A DNA stretch of 64,000 nucleotides from assembly GCA_003024175.1 (NCBI GenBank), contig MDYQ01000002.1, positions 1 through 64,000 of the forward strand. Reading direction: 5' to 3'. A program made the translations under genes and the position numbers. Under the pieces are notes generated by a model. The model saw nothing but the letters and a program-made list of their open reading frames with translations, did not search any database and was not told the origin of the DNA. Position 1 is the stretch's first letter. Every line of letters begins with the position of its first letter. Source of the DNA: Planoprotostelium fungivorum (taxonomy: Eukaryota; Evosea; Variosea; Cavosteliida; Cavosteliaceae). Positions 1-10,930 of this stretch are shown here, piece by piece.

Positions 1-61
1 ACCCTAAACCCTAAACCCTAAACCCTAAACCCTAAACCCTAAACCCTAAACCCTAAACCCT
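1..61. repeat. Telomeric repeat, CCCTAAA type
   Basis: About eight perfect CCCTAAA units open the + strand, so the G-rich strand reads TTTAGGG toward the end. This is a natural left chromosome end. The array stops abruptly in unique sequence at about position 62. This repeat type is known from plants and several protist groups, so it does not identify the lineage alone. Confidence 0.95.
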
Positions 62-315
62 CACAAATGATATTAGAAATCATCCCACCTCCTTTAGAAT
101 TGCCCTCACCGTTGATCCATAGAACGTCCTACTCTTAAATAGTTATAGATGTGTGTTTCAATGCATCCGCGCCGAATGGAACTTGTGATATGATCCAATC
201 TCACCTCGGCGTGTCCAGATACGAGGTAGTAATTCATCCTTGTGAGTTTGAGTCGTCCAATCGGTTGTCTCTCGGTGTGTGCCGTTCGTTGGTTTCTCTC
301 TTTGCTCTCAAGAGC
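62..315. other. Subtelomeric spacer, no gene recognised
   Basis: Between the telomere and the tRNA-like unit I see only short open frames without family similarity. There are no satellite repeats and no transposon ends. Confidence 0.6.
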
Positions 316-409
316 AAAAAAAGGTGGGTTTTCCGTCGGGCTCGAACCGAGAGTGCAAAGGCCAGACACTCAAACAAGAGGCTGGGCTTTACCACTCTGC
401 CATTGGAGC
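316..409 (-). ncRNA. tRNA-like Pol III unit (probable tRNA pseudogene or tRNA-derived element)
   Basis: On the minus strand an A box (TGGCAGAGTGGT, 402-391) is followed by a B box (GGTTCGAGCCC, 348-338) and a run of seven T (322-316), the usual order of promoter elements and terminator for RNA polymerase III. A D-arm (GGC/GCC) and a T-arm with four of five pairs can be drawn. The seven bases before the A box (GCTCCAA) do not pair with the bases after the T-arm, and the anticodon region is too long for a plain seven-base loop. It is therefore more likely a decayed tRNA, a tRNA-derived element or an intron-containing tRNA with an unusual acceptor than a normal tRNA. No amino-acid identity is claimed. 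Confidence 0.45.
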
Positions 410-907
410 GCCCAATATGCACTCGCAAAACTCGATGCAAGACCCACAAATTGTCAATTTTGGCGCCAAAATTCGCGAATTTAACATATGTGTTGTGATT
501 CCGCTACAAGGTGATCTTTGCCAACATGTGTGCTCCTCTCGTGACCATATGCTGAGTGTATGACCTCTTTCGTTGGGGTGCAATTGTCTTCGCTCTCTTT
601 GCATCTTATGCGCTTCACATAGCGTGCATCAAATCACATCTTCTGCTTCACATCAGTCGAATATGACCTGTGCTTGTGTTGCCACACCGAGATCACATCT
701 TGGCGTGGCCATCAACATGTTGCAAAATGCGCAAGCTCCCACCTCTTATGACATTCGTTACCGTCGAATCATCTTTTCACAAGTGACTCTGCTCAGCCGG
801 ACGACCTCTGATCTCTTTGGTGGCTGAAAAAAGATCCTGGCATTTTTCTCTTGAGGCTACGATGAAATTGCGGGTCGAAATAAAACATGGGTCGATATCG
901 TGTTTAT
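410..907. other. Intergenic, nothing recognised
   Basis: This roughly 500-bp stretch separates the tRNA-like unit from the 3' end of the ABC transporter gene. It is mixed-composition sequence with short open frames on the + strand that match no family I know. It contains the AATAAA of the transporter gene at its right edge (903-908, minus strand). Confidence 0.5.
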
Positions 908-3276
908 TCATTGAGACTGTAATTGTCTTTGCACCAAACGTTGGTATAGCCCATGTTCATCTTTGAGTAACTCATTGTGGGTTCCTCTCTGTACAATCTT
1001 CCCCACATCTACAACACACACCTGCCCTTGCTCAGCAAGAAACATTTTGTGAGATGTTTATCACCTGATCGGCATTTCTGACGGTGGACAGACGATGTGC
1101 AACCACCAAAACAGTCCTTCCCTTCATGAGAGTGTCCAGTGCTTGTTGAACCAGATGTTCGCTCTCTGAATCAAGGGCAGACGTGGCTTCGTCCAGGAGT
1201 AATATGGCTGGATTCTTCAAGAGAGACCCTGATTATCTCAGTCCTTTGATCATGTGTGGTACTCACTTGCGATGGCAATTCGCTGTTTCTGTCCACCAGA
1301 GAGTCTCACTCCTCTCTCGCCCACTAACGTCATGTATCCATCAGGAAATTTCTCAATGAACTCGTGGGCGTTTGCCAACTTTGCAACCTTGACAAGATTG
1401 AGAATGAATTCTCTCAGTGGAGAATGGAGATGCACCTGCTCGATCTGCTGAGGGGAGGCAGACATACCGTAAGAGATGTTATCAGAGATTGAACATCCAA
1501 ATAGGATGGGCTCTTGAGATACATATCCAATGTTCCTCCTCAGGCATCGAGGGTCCATCTGTGCGATATCCTGTCCGTCCAGTGTGATCCTTCCCTTGTT
1601 TGGGTAGTAGAACATCTCCAACAGAGACACAATGGTCGATTTTCCTTGTCCAGAAGGGCCCACTAGAGCAATGACCTGATTCCTTCAGCCCTCACGTTCG
1701 TATTCGTTCACCTTTCCAGGATCTAAGGACAGATCGATACCGTCTAATACAGTCACGTCTGGTCGACTGGGATAGCTGAAGCTGACCTGTTTCTCTCTTA
1801 GTCCCATCGTGAGACACAGAGACTCACATTCTCCACGACGATTTTTCCTTGTACGTGCGTGATGATTTCTCCATCCTTCCAGTGGACCTTTGGCTTTCTC
1901 TCCAACAGCTGGAAGACTCTCTCGCTGGCTCCGACTGCATTCATGAGATCACCCCACAGTCCAGTGATGGTTCCCACTGATGTGGCTGTGGCTGTTGTTC
2001 CATCAACCTCTCCTGCTGATCTCCTGGATCGACAATAAGATGCTCACTGAGGGTGTACAGGAGGAACGAAGCCAGCTTTCCGGTGGAGATCTGTTCGTTG
2101 ATGACCAACACGCCACCGTAGTACAATATCCCACAGATGGAGATGTTGGCCAGGAACGTCGTCATACCCGCAAACAGACCCACGGCCACACCTCCCACCG
2201 TCAGTCTCCTCTCCAATCGATCTCTCACCCTTTCGATTGGCCCAGTGGAGTGACACGTCGATCTTCCTGGCGTAAGAGTGCATCTCTCCCTCTTCGTTGG
2301 CGAAGCTACGAACCGTTCGAACGTTTGTGATGGCCTCTGTGGCGTTATCAGACGCTCCAGCCAATGCATCTTGGAATTGCTTCGCGATGCCCTTGACGAA
2401 TTTTCCATAGACGAATGAAACTGTGGTGGGATGAGTGGATGATGATGGAAGGAGGGTCACCGAATAAGATGAGGGGAAGGAGAGATAGAGAGATGAAGGT
2501 GAGCTTCCAAGAGGTGTAGAACAACATGAAGGTGGAACCGATGAAGTTGATCAGTGATCGAAGAGCCATGGAGATGTTGACGGTGACCGTGTTTTGAATG
2601 ACAGTCTGATGATACGATGAGAAGAATCGATGACTCAGACTCACGCAGTCGCTCGATAATCGATTGAGAAGTTCTCCTGATTTCGTTTCGTCAAAGAAGG
2701 CGATCTCTTGGGTGATGATGCTCGAAAACAATCTCTTTCGCAGCGTAGCGACAACTCTCTCTCCTGATGTATTTCGTCAGCTGATTTGAATGTAGTGAAA
2801 GAGGTGTCACCTGCGATGGTGAACAGATACGAACGAAGCGTGGCGAAGAGTGAGGAAAACATGATGATGCCGCCCAAAAGGATCACAACCTGTGATGATT
2901 CAGGAGGATGATCGGCTTCGAAGGTTCACCATCAGAAGGTTGTGTTTGGCCTCATCGATAGATTTTTCGTCCTTTGCGGTGCCTTGTGTGGCATCGATAA
3001 TCCTTCCAACAATGAATGGTATCAGCGTCATCGATAGAGATGAAAGAACGAGAGCAACAGTTCCGGAGATGAGTGTCCATTTCTCTGGTTTTGCTAATGC
3101 AAAAAGCTGACCGACTTCCACGTCTAGAAGAGTTCAGGGCCGTGCTTCATATCCATTATATCACCTTTTAACCCTTTCGTTGGCTTCGATTGTTTATGTT
3201 GATCATCATCACGTGACTGTTTCGAATAACTCGAATCGTCCAACAACTTCGTCTTCTCTGTCTCTTCGTATGGCAT
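908..3276 (-). CDS. ABC half-transporter, ABCB/TAP-like
   Basis: This is an ATP-driven membrane exporter subunit with one transmembrane domain followed by one nucleotide-binding domain; such half-transporters work as dimers. The N-terminal exon (start 3276, [16 protein letters not shown]) is spliced at 3164-3124 into the first membrane segment ([18 protein letters not shown]). The membrane domain continues through [17 protein letters not shown] and [14 protein letters not shown], which are typical of the ABCB8/ABCB10/TAP group. The nucleotide-binding domain shows Walker [11 protein letters not shown]-loop [10 protein letters not shown], signature LSGGQKQR, Walker [13 protein letters not shown] and H-loop AHRLSTV. 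At least six short introns interrupt it. The last exon ends with QRQLQSQ and a TGA whose final A begins AATAAA. No mitochondrial presequence is obvious, so the membrane it serves is unknown. Confidence 0.88.
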
Positions 3277-3437
3277 CTTTATGTGATGACCCTCCTATTG
3301 TGATCTGTTTCTTCGTCACAATTGTGTGGCCTCGGCCCGAGGATCGGAGAGTTTGTTCTCCCTTTCGTTGAAATTCTACACTGGAATTCATGTGGGACAC
3401 TACAGAAGCCATCATCTCAATGGGCGATAGTTCTTTA

Positions 3438-3937
3438 TCAATAACCCAGACCCTTCCTCTCCTTCGATTCCCCGTCCTTTTTGTCAAAGTAATCTTGGGG
3501 TATCGGCTGAGAAGCTCCTGGAGGAACGCCTCCTCTCAATCCCTCCCATTGCTTCTGCATCAGAGCTGCTTGCTCTTCGTTCGCCTTTGTTGTTTCTCTC
3601 GAGCGCTCATCGACAATCGCGGCCGTCTCGCTGTATTTCTGAGTGCAGCGATCTATGCAAGATGACTCTGCTTTGCTCAGCTCTGGCTCACCAAAACTTG
3701 TGATGCATTTACGAAAGCATTGATCAACCATGCTGACATGCAATCAGCCATCAATCATGATCAGAGATGAAAAATCTCCTGAATGAACGGGCAATGAGTG
3801 ACTCACCGACGATAGTTATCAACGAGCGCGGTATTCTTTGCCCAACCCGTGTGTTGTCTTATCGTGTCTGTGATTGGGAGGTCTGAAGTGGTATCGATCT
3901 GCCCGATACTAGAATTGAATACAATCTTTTGGTCCAT
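3438..3937 (-). CDS. Small Tim-like chaperone (Tim8/9/10/13 family) with N-terminal extension
   Basis: Small Tims form hexameric chaperones in the mitochondrial intermembrane space that escort hydrophobic proteins. The second exon carries the twin CX3C signature: CFRKC, 15 residues, CIDRC, in VDQCFRKCITSFGEPEL. I infer a first exon from 3937 (MDQKIVFNSSIGQID) ending at DNYRR. It joins across a canonical GTGAG...CAG intron of about 80 nt to RMVDQCFRKC, keeping frame. The resulting protein has about 45 extra residues before the twin-Cys core and a charged Pro/Lys tail after it, longer than the usual 80-100 residues. The start lies 101 bp head-to-head from the UBR7 start, so a shared promoter is likely. 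Confidence 0.75.
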
Positions 3938-4038
3938 CTCTTCCCCTGCTTTGAATGAATGATGTGTTCTCGCCGCTGATCTACTCCTTGTAGATGCATG
4001 TCAGGGTTTCGCATCTTTTCAAAGCAAAACCACCAAAC
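3938..4038. promoter_or_regulatory. Bidirectional promoter, small Tim / UBR7
   Basis: Only 101 bp separate the two divergent start codons, so the upstream elements of both genes must lie here or inside the genes. Confidence 0.6.
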
Positions 4039-5454
4039 ATGGAAGAGAAGAAATCGATATCAGTTGGAGAGATTATAGAACAGGAGAAGCTACTCGAAGA
4101 AGAGGCACAGCATCAGCTGGAAGAATACGGAGAAGACAATGAGGACACGTGTAAATACGACCAAGGCTACATCACACAGAGGGTCTTCGCTTGTGAAACC
4201 TGTTACATCGAAAACGGTTCCAAACAGAGGGTGTGCAATCATCTTCGTAAAGATGGATTGAATCGATGGACAGGTTGGTGTGTGTTACGGCTGCTCCATG
4301 ACATGCCACGTTCAGCACAAGATCTATGAGTTGTTTAAGAAGCGAAACTTCCGTTGTGATTGTGGCACACCATCAAGCCGCACAACCTGCCTGATCAAAA
4401 CAGAGAAGATTCCAGAGGATAACAGCAAGAACCATTACAACCACAACTTTGATGGAAAGTACTGTTGGTGTGATGGCCTGGAGGATTTTGAATCGGTCAT
4501 GTACCAATGTGAGCTCTGTTGTGAATGGTTTCACATCGAATGTATCCGAAACAAGGTGACTTTTCATTCATCTCATCCCCTAATCCACCATCATACGATC
4601 ATCGCTTTCAATGATGTTCTAAACGGTGAAACAGGAGGAAAGACCTGTACCCGATCCAGACACACCTTGTGACTTTGTCTGTGTGGATTGCATGCAGAGA
4701 GGTTCCTCCTTCATCCCTCACTACATCCAGGATTTTCTACTGCCCGACAGTCTCCCGGTCGGTGTTTCACCTTCGTCACAGAAGGAAGAAGAGGTCAGTC
4801 TGTATCCAACATCGTGATGCATGTGTACATCCTCTCAACCCTAGCAGGTGGATGGTAAATGTCAGATGGAAACGAGAGAGAGAGTGAAGGAAGAGGAGTG
4901 GAAGAAGGTGAAGAACGGGTTCTGGAAGAAGGGCTGGAGGAAGCACCTGTGCACCTGTGAATCGTGCAACGCCAAGTGGGAGAGAAAGACGAGAAAAAGA
5001 ATTGACGCAGAGAAGATACGATGAGGCCAAGATGGATTTCGTTACGGATCCAAAGGACATGGAGGACAAGGAAAACGAAGAGCAAGATTCAGAGGAAGAA
5101 GACGAGCCCATCGAGAGTGAGTGGTTCGCGAAGAATGAAACTGAAGGAAACAGACCAGACACGAAAGAGGAAGATCCAAAGCCTCTTAGAGAGCTCGCAG
5201 GAAGCCTTCCTGCAATCAAAGGACATGTCCAACTCCCAGAAGAGAGAGCTCGTCAGAGGCTTTGAGAATTACAGCAGTGCCCTCACACAAGCTTTGAAAC
5301 AGCTGTACGAGACGAAGCCACACAATGAGGAAGTGACAGAGAAGGTGAGAAGAAGGCGAAGGATGGAACTGAAGGGGTGCAGGAGGTGAGGGCCATCACG
5401 GCCGAGGTGATCGAAAAGTTGAAGAAGCAACGCACGGATGAATACAATAAATGA
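4039..5454 (+). CDS. UBR7: UBR7-like protein (UBR box plus PHD finger)
   Basis: This is a putative N-recognin/E3-type protein; in animals UBR7 combines a UBR box with a PHD finger and binds histones. The UBR box runs from CKYDQGYITQRVFACETC through GVCYGCSMTCHVQHKI to RNFRCDCG and is continuous only if the 43-nt intron 4231-4273 is removed. A PHD-type Cys/His cluster follows (YCWCDG, MYQCELCCEWFHIEC), then intron 4556-4634 and the segment DFVCVDCMQRGS. A further Cys motif (HLCTCESC) and an acidic stretch (MDFVTDPKDMEDKE) lead to a helical C-terminus ending TDEYNK. The passage from HLCTCESCNAKW to the acidic frame near 4970-5020 has no good splice pair, so it is either an unusual intron or a base error. 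The start at 3994 is possible; 4039 is preferred. AATAAA directly abuts the TGA. Confidence 0.8.
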
Positions 5455-5469
5455 GTATGTCACAATCAT

Positions 5470-8400
5470 TTATAGATAGAAGACGCTCTTCTTCACTGGC
5501 TCTGCCGCTTTCGGCTTCTCTGTGCGGGTTGATGTTCTCGTCGTCTCTGAACTCGTCTTCTCTCTCTTGCTCTTTGTCTTCTCCCCTGTGCTCCTCTTCT
5601 TCTCCCCCGTGCTCTTCTGTTCCTCTCTCAGCTCTCTCCTCTCTTCCACCTCACCTTCTTCTTCTCGCTCGGTTCATCGTCCTCTAAGAAGGCAGCTAGA
5701 GATGGATCTAATTTGAGTGGCTTTGCTGCCTTCTTCACCGACACAGACGGAAGGTTGTTCCCTTTCTTCGTCTCTCTTGTCGTCTGATCTCGTCACCTTG
5801 TGAAAAGTCTCCCCCTCACCTTCTTAACGGTTGTGCTCTTCTTTGAAGAGGTTGAGGGTTCACCAAAGGAGTCGAGGGCCTCGAAGGTGGGGGAGGTCAC
5901 TTGTGTTCCCCATCCATCTTCTTCGTCTACAACGGTGGAATCAAAGGATGTGAATTCCTTCTCGTAACTCTCTCCATCTTCATAGTTGAAGCTGGCTTGG
6001 AAGTCTGAATCTACCACGTGTGAGGTGGGATGACTCTCTGTCTCACCTCTCAGTGCGTTGTAGTTGGAAGGAGAGTCGAAGCCTTCGTAGTCCTCTTCTC
6101 CCCCTTGTGTCTGAACTCCCCATCCATCCTCCTGCTCTCTTTCACCTTTCTTCCCTCTTCCTCTCTCACCTCCTCCTTTCCTTCCTTCTCTACTTCTGAT
6201 ACATCAGCGTATCCTCTTCCCTTCTCTTCTGTTCCTGACATGTCATCATATCCTCCTCTCGTCTTCTCTTCTGTTCCTGACATGTCATCATATCCTCCCT
6301 TTCCTTCTTCCTCTGAGTCATTTGTCTCTCTCTTCTCCTCCTTCTCTTCCTCTGAATCATCCCATCCCTCTCGATTGACATAAGGGTTTTCTTCTTCATC
6401 TGTCTCTGAATCTCCCCACACACTCTTCTGTTCAAAGTCACATCGATCACACACTCTATCATTCTCACCTTCTTCTCTGGCTTCTTCTTCGTCTCCCTCG
6501 GTGGCTCAGTCTCCTCTTTACTGCTGTATTTCGTCTCAGATAAGAAACCCGATATGTCTCCATCTGTTGACGATCAGATGTCATCCTGTGATGGAAGAGA
6601 TACCCTCTTCAGGGTTGTAATCACTGAAGATCTCAGGCTCTCTCTCTTCTTCCTGTAGCTTCACCACTGGACTCCCTGTTCTCCTCTCACTCTCTCTTCT
6701 CATCACACCACTCTCTTCTCATCACACCACTCTCTTTTCATCACACCACTCTCTTCTCATCACATCACTCTCAACCATGGACTGTTCTCACCTTTGGCAT
6801 CTTTGATGGGATAGTGGAAGTTGATATCGAATTCACTGGTGTACTTCTGTGTGTTCTCTTCCTCTCCTCCAGACATCAACTCTTCGAATCCTATTCTCAT
6901 TCATTCCCCTCTATCTACTGTCATCTCACCATCATGATGAGTCTTCTCTTCTCCCTTGTACGCATGAGTTGATATCTCTTCTCTTCCTCTCACCTCTTCT
7001 CTCTCTACGAGATCGTCGAATTGGGTTGTCTCATGAGTTGTGTGATCTGCAGATGGAGGTGACATCTGATTTGGACGATCGACTGATGATCTACTCCACT
7101 CTCTCCTCTCTTCTCTCTTCATCTCTTCTCTCCTTCTCTCTGTCTCCTCTTCTTTCTCTCCTCTCTTCTCTTCTTCCTCTTCTCTCTTCTCTTCTTCCTC
7201 TTCTCTCTTCTCTTCTTCCTCTTCTCTCTTCTCTTCCTTTGATGAGACCGGTTGATCCTTCCATCCTCAGTCTTTACTCTATATTCTTTCACTCACTGGC
7301 TCATCCTCATCGGTGACTCCTCCGTTCTCGTCTCTCTCTTCTGTCTTCACTTCCCTCGTCTTCTCCTTCTCTACTTCTTTCTCTGTCTCTTCTTCCACAT
7401 CCCTCTTCTTCTCCTCTTCCTTTTCCTCCTGCTCTTCCTTTTGCACCGTCTCTTCCTCTGCTTCTTCTCTCAATTCTTCCTTCTTTTCTTCCTTCATTCC
7501 TTCGTTCAATTCATTTTCCTGTTTTCGATTACTCTCTCCCCATCGTTGTGATCCCAACCTTTTCTACCTTCATCCTCTCTTCTTCTTCTATTCTCCTCTC
7601 CTCTTCTACTCTCCTCTCCTCTTCTATTCTCCTCTCCTCTTCTTCCTGTCTCTTGTCATTCTCTCTCTCTTTCTTCGCTCTCACCTTCTTCTTCCTCTCC
7701 TCCTTTTTCTTCTTCTTCTCTTCTTCCTTCTTCTTTTTTTCTTCCTCTTCCTTCTTCTTCTTCTTTCTCTCCTCCTCTCTCTGTCTCTGCATCTGCTCTC
7801 TCTTCTCCTTATCTTTCCTCTTTTGCTCCTCTATCGCCTTCTTCGCCCTCTCTTCTTCTTCCTTTCTCTTCTCGTCCTCCTTCTTCTTCTCCTCTTCTTT
7901 CTTACCCTTCGTCTGCTCTTCTCAGCAAACCAACTCCTCTCTTCTCGATTTCTCACCGGTTGAGTAGCAATGACTTTCGGTTCGTCATCGTCTGAATCAC
8001 CTGCCACCAATGGATTGACCTGTACAGAATCAACACAGAAGAGAGTGGTGAATGAAGAACAGCCAGAGAGGGAAAGGAATGTAAGGTAGAGTAGATACCT
8101 CATCATCTGAATCTGAACCAAAGGTCATCTTCTCCTTGGGTGCATCTTCCTTCTTCTCTTCTTCGTCATCAAAGTCCAACGCTCCCGCATCATCCGGTGC
8201 AAAGTCATCCAGAGCTGCCTCCTCTTCCTTCTTCTGCTCCACTCTCTTCTCCTCCTTCACAGCCACGCTCACTTGTTGCTTCTTCGTGATCGTCTCTTCC
8301 TTCTTCAGTGGTGGTATCGTCTCTTCCTTCTTCGTCGGTGCCTTCTTCTCTTCCTTCTGTGTCGTCGATTTCGAGTTGGAAGGTGCTGTTGTCGCCGCCT

Positions 8401-10258
8401 TCACTGGAGCTCTGTTTTCACTCTCCTTCTTGTTCGGCTTGTTCTCCTTCTTTGGTAACACTGTTCATCTCATCAACTTTCGATCTCATCTCACTCTCAC
8501 CTTTTCGTGTGATGGAAAAGTCTTCCACCTCATCGATCTCCTTGGTCACGAGCGAGTTGAACTCCTCCTCTTCATCATCGTATCCTATTCCATTCAGTTC
8601 AATCAACAGCAGTAGAACAATTGACCTTTTCCACTGTTGTAGAAATCATCGGTATCATCCAAGAACCCATCGGGTAGACTCTCCTCCACCGGTGCGAACT
8701 CGTCTAGATTCTGCGATCCACCTGCATCCATTCAGAGACTGACACCGATGACGTGTTACCTTTCTTCAACGCTGCCAGTTGCTTGAGGCTGTCTTGTGTC
8801 TTCTTCGCTTCTTCCTCTGCAATCCTCGCCTTTGCCGCTCTCGTCTCCGCCTCTAAATCGAGCTGTTGTACTTCAGTCTCTTCTTTGGATGATTCGACTC
8901 ACCGTGTCCTTGCTGAATAACCTCTGAAAGAAACCTTTCTTCGGTGGTGGTGCTACGCTGGATGGAGGTGTGGGGGGATTCCACACGGCCTTGGGTGGTT
9001 CTACCTTCTTCTCCTCCTTTTTCTCTTCTTCCTTCTTCACTTCTGTGCTGAATCAGTTCCTCTTCCCTCCCCTGACTCACCTGGGAGGGCTCTACCGGAA
9101 GAAGAGAGAGGATTGGTAGGTGTGGTCTGAGTGGTGCTGGCAGGTTGTGATAGGGTGAGAGTCCTTCCACTCTGAGATAGATTCCCCGGAGTGGACTTTT
9201 CGGTCGATGGTGCGTTCGAGGTGGATGGACGATTGGAGGAGAGGGAGAGGGAGTTGGAAGATACGCTGGGACGACTGCCTCTGTTTCGATTCGTCTGTTC
9301 TAACCATTTGAGGTAACTGGTTCATCATCAGAGGTGTGGTCAGAAGATGACGCATGATGGAAAACGATAGAATGGTGACTCACAATTCGTAATTCTGTTC
9401 ACGAGATAAGAGACTCAATTCAGTCTCCACAGAGGACATCTCCTCTGCATTTCTGACCAACTGCTCCTCGATCATCGCTCTCTGCAATCGAACGTATGGA
9501 AGGTTGAGAAAGGAGGCAATTGTTTTTGTTCCGTATCGGTTGTTCATCGATGTTTCCAAAAAGTGAACATTCTTCGTACTCCTCTTCTCGCTCCCATTGA
9601 TCGTGTTGACCCATTCTCTGATGTCACCTTCACTCACCACTCTCTTCTCTGCCATGTCTCTGAAGTTGGACTGTCTCCTTTAGTCGTTTGAAGAGAGATG
9701 ATCGGTGATGGATGGAGGATGGATGAGCTCACTAATACTAGAATGTCGATGTGAGAGGGAATCTTATCTAATAAAACTCGTGCGTATTGGAATGTGAATG
9801 GTTTCGTTGGATCGATCATGATGATAATGGCATTGACATCCATCCCCTCGATCTCTGCTTGATGTGACTCTTCAACATCTCAGAGATCACTCACCTGCTT
9901 CTTTTCCCTTCTCTGAAACGTCCATGATGTCCACTTGAACGAGATCATCGCTGGCTAGATAAGAGTAAATGAAAAGCAGGTGCGATGATGTGTCACCCTT
10001 ATAGCTCCAGGTGATACTGCATGATTGTGTCTCGAGGGTCGGGGAATAATTCTCAACGAAGGGAAGCTCCTGAAATCGTCGCCACAGACAAGTCTTACCC
10101 GTTCCTCTGTGCCCGTGAATGGACACTTTCACTGTATGGAGTCAATGGACCATCGCCACTGAAAACATGAATGATTTACTGTGATATTTAACAGGAAGTG
10201 TCTTTCGCTCTGTCCATTGGTCTGAACTGCGGACATCTTTGCTTATCTCATTTCCCAT
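5470..10258 (-). CDS. RABL6: Rab-like protein 6 (RABL6/RBEL1) GTPase
   Basis: This is a Ras-superfamily GTPase with a long disordered tail. Exon 1 (10258-10180, MGNEISKDVRSSD...VKYH) splices over a 48-nt intron to MKVSIHGHRGTGKTCLW. The G1 loop GHRGTGKT, the EFVENYSPT-like switch and the family-specific NFRDMAEKRV (in place of NKxD) agree with animal RABL6. So do QRLFSKD after the GTPase domain and NPLVAGDSDDDEP in the tail. MGNEIS at the N-terminus fits N-myristoylation. After about 8.9 kb the gene becomes Lys/Glu-rich low complexity over some 3 kb, with short tandem repeats, and ends with KLDPSLAAFLEDDEP, matching the ELEAFL end of animal RABL6. Exon limits inside the low-complexity part are uncertain. 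The stop is 15 bp from the convergent UBR7 stop. Confidence 0.85.
6221..6298 (-). repeat. 42-bp tandem coding repeat in the RABL6 tail
   Basis: Two near-identical 36-base blocks (6221-6256 and 6263-6298) recur at a 42-bp spacing. They encode the acidic motif GGYDDMSGTEEK on the minus strand. Confidence 0.75.
6690..6771. repeat. About 19-20-bp tandem repeat, four copies
   Basis: The unit CTCTCTTCTCATCACACCA recurs four times with one or two substitutions inside the low-complexity part of RABL6. Whether it lies in an exon or an intron there is not clear. Confidence 0.8.
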
Positions 10259-10930
10259 CCTTCCGTACGTCAAAGGAATGATCAATGAGGGAGATGAATT
10301 AGATGTCAACTAGGAAGAAAATATGAGATCATGGTCGTGTCATCACCTCGCGATAAAAACGAAAAAATGATTCGATGGCTTCCGTTGTAGATCAGACAGA
10401 AGATGACCACACCCGATCAAATCACATCCCCAACAAGCAAGAAAAGCACACTTGGAATAAGATATAGATGTAAGAAGAATATAGTTTCTCTTTCATTGTT
10501 GTTTCGATCTCTTCGAATGCAAGCTCTGGCTTTAGGGAACCGGAAGGTTTGTGAACTCAAGTTATGAATAGAAGGCAGCGTTTGATCCATTCTATAAAAG
10601 GTAGTCTGGTTCATATGTCCGGTACAATTGATGGTTTCAGATCATATGATTCGATTGTTGCGCATCGAACGGACAGAAGGTAAGATGCGATAAGACAGAT
10701 CTTTCTTGATGAGAGAGATGCAAATGGGAATCACCGCATTGTGATCAGAAGCAATTCAATGTAAGTCAACATCATCAATAAGACTCTCGCTCTATGCCGT
10801 ATGGTCTGATATGAGCCTACACTCTTCATATTGTACTCTGTGAGAATATTATCGACTATTTCAACAGAATAAACCACAATCTATCTCCTCTCCTTTCTCT
10901 TGAACATCAAAGAAGAAAGTCGTGCAGAGC
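10259..10930. other. Intergenic region upstream of U1 and RABL6
   Basis: This holds the promoter side of RABL6 and the upstream region of the U1 gene. A TATAAAAG box at about 10593 is followed by a short open frame (ATG at 10614) with a good AG|GTAAGA donor, but no protein family is recognisable. I do not call a gene here. Confidence 0.4.

Noticed and set aside
316-409. Normal functional tRNA gene
   Set aside because: The acceptor strands do not pair and the anticodon region is too long, so only a tRNA-like unit is claimed.
7252-7967. Long hydrophobic Leu/Phe/Ser-rich open frames on the + strand suggesting membrane proteins
   Set aside because: They are the antisense reading of the Glu/Lys-rich RABL6 tail (CTTCTC-type repeats) and show no conserved pattern.
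10593-10790. Small two-exon gene after a TATAAAAG box (ATG at 10614)
   Set aside because: It would encode fewer than 40 residues without similarity, and the next exon would run into U1; support is too weak.
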